Shown in pieces: positions 47,782-58,400 of a stretch of DNA of 64,000 nt. Origin of the DNA: Ottelia alismoides (lineage: Eukaryota; Streptophyta; Magnoliopsida; Alismatales; Hydrocharitaceae); contig JAZKJV010000091.1 of the NCBI GenBank assembly GCA_037367405.1, positions 620,001 to 684,000 on the forward strand, written 5' to 3'. The first letter of the stretch is position 1; every line of letters starts with the position of its first letter. The notes under the pieces were generated by a model that was not told the origin of the DNA, did not search any database, and was given only the letters and a program-made list of their open reading frames with translations. Both the position numbers and the translations under genes were made by a program.

Positions 47782-49044
47782 TTGGAATTCAAAAATCCGA
47801 CCGTACAGCTGTCTAATTTTGTACCTAAGTCAATTTTCGAGGCATCTCTTCATAATTTTACATTTTTCCGCAGGTCACCGAGACATACAATTGTCGGACT
47901 CATTGTTGCGATTGCAACCTTTAGACTTTCCAGGACTCGTACAAATACACCCAAACTCCATCTCCTTCCTCGCAACCCTTCTTCACCAAACCAATCCTTC
48001 TTTCCAAGACTCTTGCTCAAGACTCCTCGTCATGCCTCCAAGAAAGGCATCCAGTAAAGGTGATTCCTCATCTAATCAACCACCAAAAAAGGAATGCATT
48101 CCACAACGTCACGGAAGATTACCGTCCCATAGAGAAGTCTTTGGAGTGTTGGAATCACATTGTCCATGCAAAAGTCCTCACCGAGCGTGCCATCAATTGG
48201 GATGATTTCAGAGAAGTTTAGCTTCTTCCTCTTCATTGTGTTGATGGGATTTCTCAACTATTTGACAAATCTATCTTCTGCCATCCAATATTCCAAGCAT
48301 ATATTCAATATTGCCAAGATATTATACATGAATTCATTGAGAGTGTCAACTAAACATCAGTATCACCTCCCTCAATATCTACAACATAATTACCATTACC
48401 TCCACCATTTTCTAACATCCTCGATAAACCCAAGGAAATACCCTCTATGACCTTTGTCATAAGGTTTTTTATGAACACGTCAAAGTCGCAATACATTAAA
48501 AATCCATAACCCTGGAATCTAAACTCCACCTCATTCATCGGGTTCTCTCACAAATTCTGGGATGGAATCTCTAATGTATCATCAGCCGGTGCATGCAACC
48601 TATTTCTCGGCCTCGTGAAATGGACATGTCGTATCTATCTTTCTCTTGGGTGTCTCCTCCATCAAAAAGCGGACATCTCTAAACAATTTAAGGTATCCAA
48701 AGTAAACCTATTCGACGAGAAGATGCTCATCTGAATGAATGTCATGCACCAAGAAGAAGAAGAGCATGTTGTCATTGGAGAAGAAGAAGCTCCCAAGCAA
48801 TTGGACCACTTCTCCAATTACGTGCGACAATGGAATTCTCCTTCGAGTAGAGGTTCTAAAGCAAATGTCAACGTTGTTTACGATGATGTCGTGTTGATCC
48901 TCAAGCATCAACAAGAGGATCATTACGCACTCCATGGTCACCTTGATCAATTAAAAAAAGACTTCAAGTCACTCAGTTGAGAGCACTCTAAGAGGGAACG
49001 ATTGCATTAGTATATTTCCTATTTGAAATAATTTCCTTTATGGT
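47782..49044 (+). pseudogene. Decayed plant transposon-like ORF, unidentified
   Basis: Frames include MPPRKASSKGDSSSNQPPKK at 48030-48090, then FHNVTEDYRPIEKSLECW and VLTERAINWDDF, and a coiled acidic stretch (MHQEEEEHVVIGEEEAPKQL, 48741-48980). The MPPRK start and the following block are reminiscent of the putative plant transposon proteins found in retroelement gag-like ORFs, but I cannot place the family. Stops are present. Confidence 0.4.
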
Positions 49045-49061
49045 ATATTGTAATATTTTCC

Positions 49062-50226
49062 AAAGTAACAGAAAATCAATTCGGATTTATACCAGGTCGC
49101 TCAACTATTGAAGCTATCCACCTGTTGAGGAGAACAATGGAGATTTATAGAGCTAAAAGGAAGAACCTTCATATGATTTTTATTGATTTGGAGAAGGCTT
49201 ATGATTCTATTTCACGGGAGATCTTCTGGAGAGTTTTGGAGAATAGACAAGTACTTGTCCAATGCATGAACCTTATAAAGGATATGTATGATGGAACTAC
49301 ATCTTGTGTAAGGATCCAATCTGGGAAGACCAACTATTTTGACAACAGCATTGGTTTATATCAAGGTTCAGCTTTAAGTCTATTCCTTTTTATTTTAGTT
49401 ATGGATGAGTCGACTAGTCACATTCAGGATGAGGTACCTAGGTGTATGTTGATTGCCATTGATATTGGGTTGGTTAATGAGTCTAGTGATGAGTAAATAA
49501 GAAGCTTGAGGATTGGAGACATGCCCTAGAGACTAAAGGATTCCATATAAGTAGGGCTAAGATGGAATATATAGAGTGCACATTTGATGGAAGCAGTAGT
49601 GACGGAATCAAGGTGGAGATTGGAGAAGATAACATTCAAAAGAATGATTCTTTTAGATATTTGGGGCCTATTTTCCAACATGAGATGTTATTCATAAAAT
49701 AAATGTAGGTTGGTTAAAGTGGAGAGTAGCCGCTATTGTTCTTTGTGATAAGAGAATTCCTTTGAAAATCTATGGAAAGTATTACAAAGTAGTTGTGAGA
49801 CCTGCTATGCTCTATGGATCCGAATGTTGGTCTGTAAACCATAGACATGTGCAGAGAATGACAATTGCATAAATGAAAATCCTATGATGGATGGGTGGTT
49901 ATACACGAAAAGATCAGATTCGGAACGATATGATCAGAAGGAAAGTTGGAGTAGCTCCAATACAGGATAAGATGAGAAAGAACTGCTTAAGGTGGTTTAA
50001 CCATTTGCAAAGGAGATTAAGTGATTCATCGGTTAGAAGATGTGAGATTTGGGATGTTGAACATGTTAAGAGAAGGCGATGAAGGCCTAAGAAGTGTTGA
50101 AAGGATCGAATGGATCTTAGTTATTTGGATATAAGCATGAGAATGACCCAAAATATATCCGAATTGAGGCAATGAATCCATGTAGTTGATCCTACTTAAT
50201 GTAGGGCAAGGCTTTGTTGTTGTTGC
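49062..50226 (+). mobile_element. RTE LINE, 5'-truncated, with 17-bp duplication
   Basis: Flanks ATATTGTAATATTTTCC (49045-49061) and ATATTGTAATGTTTTCC (50227-50243), one mismatch. The frame at 49125-49496 holds RT ([20 protein letters not shown]). The C-terminal region is in 49736-50100 ([12 protein letters not shown]). The tail GTAGTTGATCCTACTTAAT...TTGTTGTTGTTG is the RTE 3' end. The catalytic DD box reads AIDIG and is lost; it also has stops. Confidence 0.9.
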
Positions 50227-50278
50227 ATATTGTAATGTTTTCCGTATGCCAAGTGTTTTTGCAATGAAGAATGTTCTT

Positions 50279-50334
50279 TTCTTTTTTTAGGAAAAAGGAG
50301 GAATGACGTCGAGGAGATGCCCATCTGCAAACTT
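50279..50334 (-). mobile_element. 56-bp retroposed fragment with 17-bp duplication
   Basis: Exact flanks CAATGAAGAATGTTCTT at 50262-50278 and 50335-50351. Starts with a T7 run (poly(A) on the minus strand). Similar to the 51-bp insertion at 23281. Confidence 0.85.
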
Positions 50335-50351
50335 CAATGAAGAATGTTCTT

Positions 50352-50913
50352 GTGTAGTGAAGAATGACTTCAATTATCTCCTTTTAGTTTCTCTCACTTT
50401 CCCAACTAACAACTCGAGAACAAACTATTATTTCTCTATAAGTTCGACTATCTCATTATCAAATATGCCAGCCGACTAATTTGATGTTTTAATCCCTTAA
50501 AAGTTTCCCAGTTGACTAATTGGTCGTCTTTCAAAAATATTACGGAAATTGTATAATTTTTAGTCAGCTCCTTTTTATTTTTTAACCAGTTGACTAATAA
50601 TCCATTTCTGATGATTGATTGATAATTCCATTCAAACTCTAAAAGATTACATGGGGAGTTTTTCTCAGGTTTCTCTTCTCAAAATCAACCTTCAAGGCTT
50701 CAACTCCTTCGTCACTTTCCTTTGCTCTCTTCCTACTCTCATGGCTTCCAGAAACCTCTGCCATGACACTTTCTCACATTTCCTAGACAATAATTCAGCT
50801 CTAGCAAAGTAGACTATATTCAAAGATAGTGAAGTTCTCAGCAAGCGACCCATCAAATAGGAAAATTTTACTAAACATCAAGGTATAAAAAACTTTTGCT
50901 TCATTTATTGCAA
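50352..50913 (+). other. Unassigned, weakly similar to the ORF region at 47.8 kb
   Basis: The frame at 50615-50812 (LKINLQGFNSFVTFLCSLP) has a layout like that at 47910-48010 (LQPLDFPGLVQIHPNSISFL). The two stretches may be repeat ends of one decayed element; this is a guess. Confidence 0.3.
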
Positions 50914-50922
50914 TAGGATATA

Positions 50923-51035
50923 GGGATATTTACACCCATAACCCTAAGTATTTCCGTAATTACCCCAAGAACCCTCGATAATCATGAATTACACATATGA
51001 CCTTGAATAAGTACTCCGTTTTACACTCATAAACC
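50923..51035. repeat. Left TIR of second Pack-MULE
   Basis: Pairs with about 52610-52722. Long identical runs such as GAACCCTCGATAATCA and ATTACACATATGACC; right-hand limit approximate. Confidence 0.85.
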
Positions 51036-51337
51036 TCTGTTAGTTTTGATCATTAACTCAACCCGAGTAGTGAGTTAATCTAACCAATCCTACATCTAAC
51101 AGCTGAAGTTAATCAAAAAAATAAAAAACAAAAAAAACCCACCCCCCCTCCCTTCTTCCATCTCCCACCCGCCCCACCCCCGTCGACCACATCCCCCTCT
51201 CCTTCTTCCTCCTCCAGCCCCTCCCCCCCCCCCGACGCCGACCATCTGCCTGCAAGAGGCCCCCCCGGCACCCCCTCCCCCGCCCTCGACTGCCTGCAAG
51301 AGGCCCCCTGGCACCCTGCCCCCGCAAGGACCTTCGC

Positions 51338-51905
51338 ATGTTCTTCTGCTCTGGTTGCTGCTGCGATTGCTTTGGGATGACCATCCTCTCATCCACACAA
51401 GGAGATCTCTTCAAATTGTCGGGATACCAGGACTTGGTTGGTGATGTTCAATCTCGGGTAAAACGGCGGTGCATGGAATTGCCCAAGATTGACATCTGCT
51501 CTGTATGCCCACTCGTCCTGCTTATCATGTTCATATCTACATTCTCATCTGCAAAAAAATATGATCTTGCTCAAGACGTCTATGCAGGCTGTGGCTGCCA
51601 AAGTGCCCACAATTTCGGATCAAGTCCCAGTCTATGGGAGTGATTTTATTGTCGTTGATGCCAGAGGTGTGAATATTTGATTCGATATCACGGAGCATCT
51701 CCTGGGCACTGTTGAATGCCTTGGGGTGCGAATCCACACCTCGTGGGCAGTCATTGTCATACTCACCTTCTTCGATCTCCCTCTGCAACTTGTCCTTGCT
51801 TCATCAAGCAAATGCCCAGGTTGTGCATCTTATTGTTGCCGGGCCAGATCAGCAGCACCTTCGGTACGCTGCCTCAGCCTCCATGTAGTTCTCCTTTTGC
51901 ATCTG
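51338..51905 (-). pseudogene. MS5/POLLENLESS3-SDI1-like TPR protein fragment, captured
   Basis: The minus strand encodes NYMEAEAAYR, a frame change, then NNKMHNLGICLMKQGQVAE, which is the signature TPR of the plant MS5/POLLENLESS3/SDI1 family. Further on is GVDSHPKAFNSAQEMLRDIE, matching the conserved block before the C-terminus, then NSMHRRF and SPCVDERMVIPKQSQQQPE. Members act in male meiosis or sulfur starvation. Only the later part of the gene is present, with shifts and stops, so no product is expected. The family call rests on remembered consensus. Confidence 0.72.
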
Positions 51906-52300
51906 CTACAAGAGGCCACCCGGCACCCCGTCCCCGTAAGAGCCCCCCGCACCTGACCTGTACCCCCGCCCGACATGCACACCCCCGCCCCCGCATCGAG
52001 CCCCGCGCATCCGACTGCAAGAGCCCCCGCCCAACCTACCCCACCCCCTCCCCGGCCGACGTGCAGGAGCGCCCCCCCCCCTCGCCCGCCCGACCTGCAA
52101 GAGACACCCCCTCACACCCGACCTGCACGAGCCCCCACCCCCCGCTCGACCTGCGCCCGACCCCCCCACACCCGACCTGCACGAGCCCCCGCCCCCTGCT
52201 CGACCCCCCCGCACCCGACCTGCACAAGCCCCCGCCCCCCGCCCGACCTGTAGGAGACCCCCCACACACACAAGAACCCCTCGCACCCTCGCCCCACGAC
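51905..52300. repeat. C-rich minisatellite in Pack-MULE 2
   Basis: Irregular tandem units of about 30-40 bp around CCCGACCTGCACGAGCCCCC. The long ORFs in several frames are composition artefacts. Confidence 0.75.
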
Positions 52301-52609
52301 CAGCACCCCCGGACCCGGTCGCCTACAAGAGCACGATCTGCCCATCGTTTGAAGCTCGAAGCCCTCTCCCCCTTGGAAACCCGTCCACCGTCGAATCCCT
52401 CTCAAAGCACTCCCGGACCTTACATAATCGAAGGATGGTAGAGGAGGAGGAAGAGATGTCGAAGGAAGAGGGAAGGGAAGGAGGAGTGGTATCCTTTGTA
52501 AATAAGATGAACTTAAAGGTAGATTACATAACGGATTTCGTTATAACTAACGGAGAAATGGATGGAATATACTCCTTAGGGTTATGTATGTAATTAAGAA
52601 ACTCTTCAG

Positions 52610-52722
52610 GGTTATGCTATGCAAGAGTTAAGAATGACTCGAGGTCATATGTGTAATGCGTGATTATCGAGGGTTCCTGGGGTAATTACAGAACTACTTA
52701 AGGTTATGGGTGTAAATATCCC
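52610..52722. repeat. Right TIR of second Pack-MULE
   Basis: Inverse of 50923-51035, followed by TAGGATATA. Left-hand limit approximate. Confidence 0.85.
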
Positions 52723-52731
52723 TAGGATATA

Positions 52732-53679
52732 TCTCTTTTCAAGTCAAACTTCATGCCATGCATGAATTCCTAGCTTTTATCCTCTATTTTACAAACTTTT
52801 TTATGCAACCTTGACATGGACTTTCGAAGCCAATGGTAACATTAGCATTGCCTAATCAAGTTTCCATGTCTCAATGCTCTTAAATTCATTGATTCTATCT
52901 ATAGAACTATTGGAACTCCAGATACTAGCATGTAAATTTTTGATCCATTGCACCAAGTTGGTTGTACTAATAAGCACGATATTGTGCAGCTTGGATAACC
53001 GCTTTCATTTCATCCATAAGATTCTACATGAAGTTCGTAGTGCGGGGCTTGTAGCTGCACACCAAGTGTGGCCAACATGGACTTCAAAAGGGAAAGCTAT
53101 GGAAGTGAAAACTATATGTAAAGGTATAGCCAGCATGGCCTTGAAATATGAAAAGTATAAATCATGGAAACTTACTCCATAAAAATGAAGTAGATTTTGT
53201 GCTGATAAGTGGTTGAGTGAGTTCTTATACCACCTCTTTTCTTCTTTGCTTCATAATATGCTTTGATATACAAACTTCTATGCATCAAGTACACATGATT
53301 TGGATCCCTTCTCGCTAGCCTCTTCTTGAAGTCAGTCATCTCCTCCTTTGTCCATCCACTGCAAAGAACTGCCAACTTCTCTTTATCATCTAGTGCTCTA
53401 ACCGAGCTCCGCTATCTCGCTGCCCAATCATCGTTGACCCATATATCGTGGATCTTATCTCTTTCTTGAAGCCTTTGGCCAATGTGTGCTCATTTGTTTA
53501 ACCTCGGCAGCTAAGAAGGGGTTGTTGTCCTTCACTTCAAACTCATTCTCATCTTCCTTGTTTTTTTTGTGTAGCCTTTATGAACAAATTTGCAGCGCAT
53601 ACATTATGTGCCTTACTTTTTGATATAAATATATATCAACATGTGGTATGTGCGACCATTATAATGATCCAATAATACT
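52732..53679. other. Unassigned sequence
   Basis: No domain I recognise. Frames at 52874-53182 (+) and 53375-53172 (-) show no motif. Confidence 0.4.
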
Positions 53680-53695
53680 AAAAACTTCTAATTAA

Positions 53696-55742
53696 TGTGA
53701 TGTGGGTGTGGGACGAAAGGGTCATATGGAAGGTGGATTTTTGGACAGCTTTTGGACAGTGTGATCGTGGCGACAGAGGTAGTGGATGACTGCGTAGGCG
53801 TGGGACAGAGGGGTCATATGGAAGGTGGATTTTTTCAAATCATGTGACTGTGTGGATTGGTGGTTCATATGGGCCTCCTTGCACATGCACGGGTTTCATG
53901 ATAGGTGGATTTCCTGGATGAAGAGGTGTGTGACTACTTCTTCGAGCACAGTGCTGGTGAATGGGCAACCAAGGGGTGGTTTTTTCCAGCCTCAGAGAGG
54001 GGCCCGTCAGGGTTGTCCTCTAGCACCGCTCCTCTTCGTTCTGAATTCTAATGTGATGTCCATCATAGTGGATCGGGCGGTCTTGCATGGTCTATGTACT
54101 GGATACATTCATGATGAGATTCCAATTCCGTGCTCGAATATGCTGATGATATGATTATGTTCAATGAAGGAGGGGATGCTAGCTGTCGGGGAATTTCGAC
54201 GGTCCTTGATATCTTCGGGAGGGTATCTAGGCTTGGTATCAACAGCCAAATCAGAATTTATTTCTTTCAGGCTGAATGACGAGGAGGTGGGGAGATGTGA
54301 GAGTAGGTTGCGATCTCCGTGTGGCCAGTTGTCGATGGGCTATCTGGGCATTTCTCTCATGGCAGGTAAGATGAGGGCCACGGATTGGCTACCTGTTATA
54401 GAATCTGGAGCAGAAACTAGCAGGCTGAAAATACGTGTCTGTCGAAAGGGGGCAGATTAGTGCTTCAAAAAACGGTCCTATTGACAACTCCGATTTTCTT
54501 TCTCTCGTCCAGGTTGATACCGGTGGAGGTGCAAAGGAGGCTTGAAGGTCTCTCGAGGAGATTTTGTTATCCTCCTCTGTTGAGAAGAATGGCTTCTCCC
54601 TCGTCGATTGGAAGACCATCACTCGCTCCGTGGACAATAGTGTTCTTGGGGTGCACAACTTGGAACAAATGAATAAGGCACTGCTTGGGAAGTGGGTTTC
54701 TCATATTTGGAGTGATTGTATTAGTCTAGCGTGCAAGACGATCCAAAAAAATTATGGCACCAGTTGCTCATTCCCAAAAACTCGGGAGACTTGGAGGAAA
54801 CCGTCTTGCTTCTGAAGTGGTGTTTGCGGGGTGGTGCAAGAGGTTCGTACCTTCAGGAGACCGGTGTTGGGGGACGTTAGGGGTTCAAAATCTGGAAGGA
54901 TGATTGGAGCGAAGGAGGTATACTTGGTACCTGCTTTCCGAGGTTGATGGCGATGGTTGTGAACAAGGATGCTTCGGTGGCAGATGTGTGGGATGGCCAC
55001 ACCTTCCTTCCCGAGTTCATATCAGATTTGTCATATCAACATGTGGTGGACCTGATGGTGATGTTTCTGGGCCTGGAAACTGTTTCCAGACCCACGGATG
55101 GAATGGATTGCTAGTGTTGGCACAATGGTACATTCTCCATAGGGAAGGCATACAAAGCGCTAAAGGGAGTTGCGGCTTTTGTTCCGTGGGGTTGTGAGTC
55201 TGACTGCAGTAGGATCTGGAAATGGAAAATCCCTACTCGTGTAAAGGTATTCATGTGGCTCTTTAGGAGGGGTAGGCTCTTGAAGAGAGAACGTTTTGCG
55301 CAGTTTGTAACGACTGCGGATCACATCTGTCGAAGATTTCAAGATGTGATCGAGGATATGGACCATCTGTTCTTCAAATGTAGGTGCTCGGTTGAGGCCT
55401 GGAGATTGTTGGGGGAACCTGCGAGGTACTTTGATGGGGTTGTGGCCCTTGTGAACTTTTGGGAGCGCATAAGTGATGGTTGGACGAGCACATAAAGGAG
55501 AATATCAGAGATGATAGCGATGATCTGGGCAATTTGGATTGCCATAGATGGTGCAGTATTCCAGCACGAGCACGTATATGGCGAGAATCTGGTGATACAT
55601 GCTAAAACTCTTGTTGAGGGGTGGAACATGTAAATGCGATGTAATCTTTTCCGGCCAATTTTAGGCGTGTAATCTTTGCTGGTGATAAATGGTGAAGTTT
55701 TTGGGCACACACATATACGGTGTCGGCCTTTTTCCTTTCAAA
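53696..55742 (+). mobile_element. 5'-truncated L1 insertion with 16-bp duplication
   Basis: Exact flanks AAAAACTTCTAATTAA at 53680-53695 and 55743-55758. RT at 53825-54180 (STVLVNGQPRGGFFQPQRGA, RQGCPLAPLLFVL) with the catalytic box degraded. The zf-RVT-like C-terminus is at 55180-55500 (WKWKIPTRVKVFMWLFRRGR, DHLFFKCRCSVEAW). Ends GGTGTCGGCC...TTTTCCTTTC followed by the A-rich duplication. Several stops. Confidence 0.92.
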
Positions 55743-55828
55743 AAAAACTTCTAATTAAACCTTTGTTGCCTAACAAGTTTGTAATTCTATCTTATTTATT
55801 AATTAAAAATATTGCGAAACTCAACTTT

Positions 55829-56333
55829 TGAAGAAAAAATCCTGCCAACAACTGCCACCCACCAAGATTGTCTACATTACCCGCAGACCTAGGCTTGGGA
55901 AGCTGATACCTTCTTTCACAAACTTCAATCATATCTCAGCAACCAAAATGCCACAGTGGAGGTCAATGCGCTCCACGTCTAGGGCCCTTGTGCGATGGCC
56001 ATCCGAAATCACTTCCTCACGCACCTTCATTCGCCACACCCTTATAGTCATGCACTCCCGACGTTGATGGCCCTTCCCTTCGCACCTGAAGCACTTAAAA
56101 TCATCTCCACGATCTTTGGCAATGTGGCCATCCTTCACGCACCAGAAGCATAACCACCCATATCTCTGCATATGGATCCTCCCGGGGTTGGAAGTGGTGT
56201 AGGAGCAAGCATTACCCACTCGATGACAACGCCTCCCATGATACATTCTATGTCTTTCCATTGAACGCACCATTTCCTCCTTTGTGTTACCTTCTGAATT
56301 GCCTCTCTCACTCGACATCCCCCTTATAAACAT
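55829..56333 (-). pseudogene. L1 ORF1-like fragment with CCHC zinc knuckle
   Basis: The frame 56333-55929 contains CFWCVKDGHIAKD and then a perfect CX2CX4HX4C knuckle CFRCEGKGHQRREC, the paired-knuckle layout of plant L1 ORF1. The first knuckle has Arg where the last Cys should be. No matching endonuclease follows, so it is an isolated remnant. Confidence 0.6.
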
Positions 56334-56339
56334 GTAAGC

Positions 56340-56987
56340 GTCAATCTCAAAGTGTGTATATTAAGGTTTAAACTACGCCAAAGCAGTAGTCCTATTTATG
56401 GAGTGTTTTTAAGATCTAAGCATACTAAGGTTACGAACAGGATGTATCCTCACATAAGGTGAACCTTTATAAATCATTGCACTATGGTGCATGTATTTAT
56501 GCATGTTTATGTACTTTTATAATTTGCGATTTTCTAGCACAAGTTTCTAAAATATGTTTATATTTTTTGCAAGTCGCAATTAACCCCCTTCCCCATTAGT
56601 GTGCTTTCAAAAGAGAGGCTTCTCGGTTACATAAATAAATTGGATGAAGTTGTGTGTCAAAGTAGTGTTTTCTCATTCCTAGTGAACAAATGGTTGAAAG
56701 GAGGGTCGATACGATCAAGAAAGGCATCAGATAGAAATGCTTGTTGACCCCCATGTTGTCCATGGTGGCAGTGGCATGTTGTCTTCGACAATGTTAAAAC
56801 ACTACAGTAGGGGTTTGTTCTACATGTTCGAAGTGGGACCACTTGGGACCTACTAAATCGCATTGCCCCAATACATGGATGGCATGTTGCGCTTCGTGTG
56901 AAGATATAAGGTACATGCTCAACTGGTCAATGTCTTGATAGAAATGTTCGGGAGGCTTCATGGATGAAAATCGATATGTAGAAGTTA
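56340..56987. other. Unassigned sequence
   Basis: AT-rich, nothing recognised. Confidence 0.4.
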
Positions 56988-56995
56988 GTTTATAT

Positions 56996-57200
56996 CAAGG
57001 GTTTAAATATCAATATTGGACTTTGTATCGGTATCATGTCATGAAATTTCGGCAATATATCAGCAATATATCACCAAAATATCGCTCATATCAATGACCA
57101 TTTGTGAAGGAAATTCCTTTTCGGAGGCATATATCGAAATATCGACCAATATATCGATCCCATGTCGATACCAATATATATCGCGATATCTCGAGCCCTG
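56996..57200. mobile_element. TATCG-palindrome MITE (third copy), 8-bp TSD
   Basis: Starts CAAGGGTTTAAATATC, ends GATATCTCGAGCCCTG. Flanks GTTTATAT (56988-56995) and GTTTACAT (57201-57208), 7 of 8 identical. The interior has CAATATATC/ATATCG repeats like 13367-13592. Confidence 0.7.
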
Positions 57201-57208
57201 GTTTACAT

Positions 57209-58000
57209 GGCATTTGGCTTAAAGAATCAGAAGGCCAAGTCATGCTAGAGGGCCTTGAACACAGGGCAGGTTCAACGGCCTATAACTTACCTAAGCCCAC
57301 CCGTTGGTGATATTGTCTTGTAAGTCGATTGACTCTAGGTCAAGGATGAAAGATTAGAGGCAAGGCTTGGAGGTTCGAAGAAGTCTATCATCTTAAGGAG
57401 GGCGCCTTATTCTATTGAGCACAGTGCATGATGCTAAATGTCCATTGTAGACGAAGGTGGAGAATCATCTCGATAGTGTCGGAAGATAATTAATGTGGAA
57501 GAGAGCAGAGGAAATGGCGGGGCATTTGAACATGTAAAGTGGGAAGACATATGCAAAGCCCATGAAGAAAGGTAGAGTGTGCATCAAGAATTTTGAGACA
57601 GTTTACAAGGTGTTATTGACCGAGTGAAGACTGTCTAATGCAATCCTCGAAAATAAATATACGGGTATGCCAATATTATGCACTGGTGTAATTGATCAAA
57701 TAAATAAATGATTGTGTGGATGGAGACCTTTTTGAATGTCCAAGAAGACTTACCAATGAGATCTTGATTGGAATCAAGTGCTGCAACTTCATGGGAAAAC
57801 AAAGAAACACACTATGACTTAAAAATAATTGATGATCAAATAACATTAAGTAAATTATCACGACAATCAAATCAAGGCAGAACATATGGAGTAAGGGAAA
57901 TGATTGGACAGTAACAAGTTTCCAACTTCTAGGGAAAATAAATAATCGATTGAGAATATGACAACAATGAAATCATATTTCGTTCGTGAAGGAAAGCAGA
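57209..58000. other. Unassigned sequence
   Basis: No coding or repeat signature seen. Confidence 0.4.
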
Positions 58001-58049
58001 CTTAGACCCAAAATGTAGCAGACGTGCAATAAATAACAATAACGGTAAA

Positions 58050-58400
58050 AATAAAACAGAATACCGCATACAGGACCCAAGAGGAGGACTGCGGAGAAAG
58101 GTGGAAATGGCACCCGGCGAGGAGAGCGGCTTGATTGCCGTGGCAATTTGGTTGGCGGAAGAGGGTTCTATACTGGGGATCGGGCAGCGGCAGTCTTGAT
58201 TGGCGTTGGCGAATGACGGGTGGGAGCTCGGGTTGTCGGTGACGGTGAGGCTGCCGTTGATTGTGGCGATGTTGGAGTGGGGCGTTGGGGATTTTAGGGG
58301 AGAAGAGGTAGTGGGGGTGGTAGGGCTCTCGTTGGGGAAGCAAAAAAAAGAGAAAAGGGTAGTCTTTGGGGAAGGAAAAAATGGAAGTAGGGTTGTAAAA
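58050..58400 (-). promoter_or_regulatory. Candidate distal promoter/5' UTR exon of the bZIP gene
   Basis: On the minus strand an AT-rich stretch with TTAAATAAA (58411-58419) is followed by a CT-rich tract (TTTCTCTTTTTTTTGCTTCC, about 58330) and a GC-rich open segment. A possible donor GTATTCTG near 58062 follows it. This layout is that of a plant transcription start and first exon. The bZIP 5' UTR needs such an upstream exon (acceptor at 46638), and no better candidate lies between. The link is inference. Confidence 0.33.

Larger units (their letters stand above)
50923..52722 (-). mobile_element. Second Pack-MULE, carrying an MS5/SDI1-like TPR gene fragment
   Basis: Terminal inverted repeats of about 110 bp starting GGGATATTTACACCCATAAC (50923, and inverted at 52722). 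Exact 9-bp duplication TAGGATATA at 50914-50922 and 52723-52731. 1800 bp long. No transposase. The cargo includes a recognisable piece of a plant TPR gene on the minus strand and a GC-rich minisatellite. The TIR sequence differs from that of the KOR Pack-MULE apart from the GGGATATTTACACCC / GGGATTTTTACCC similarity at the tip. Confidence 0.92.

Noticed and set aside
51716..52441. 241-residue ORF and overlapping ORFs on both strands
   Set aside because: Proline/alanine/arginine-rich in every frame because of the C-rich minisatellite; no domain.
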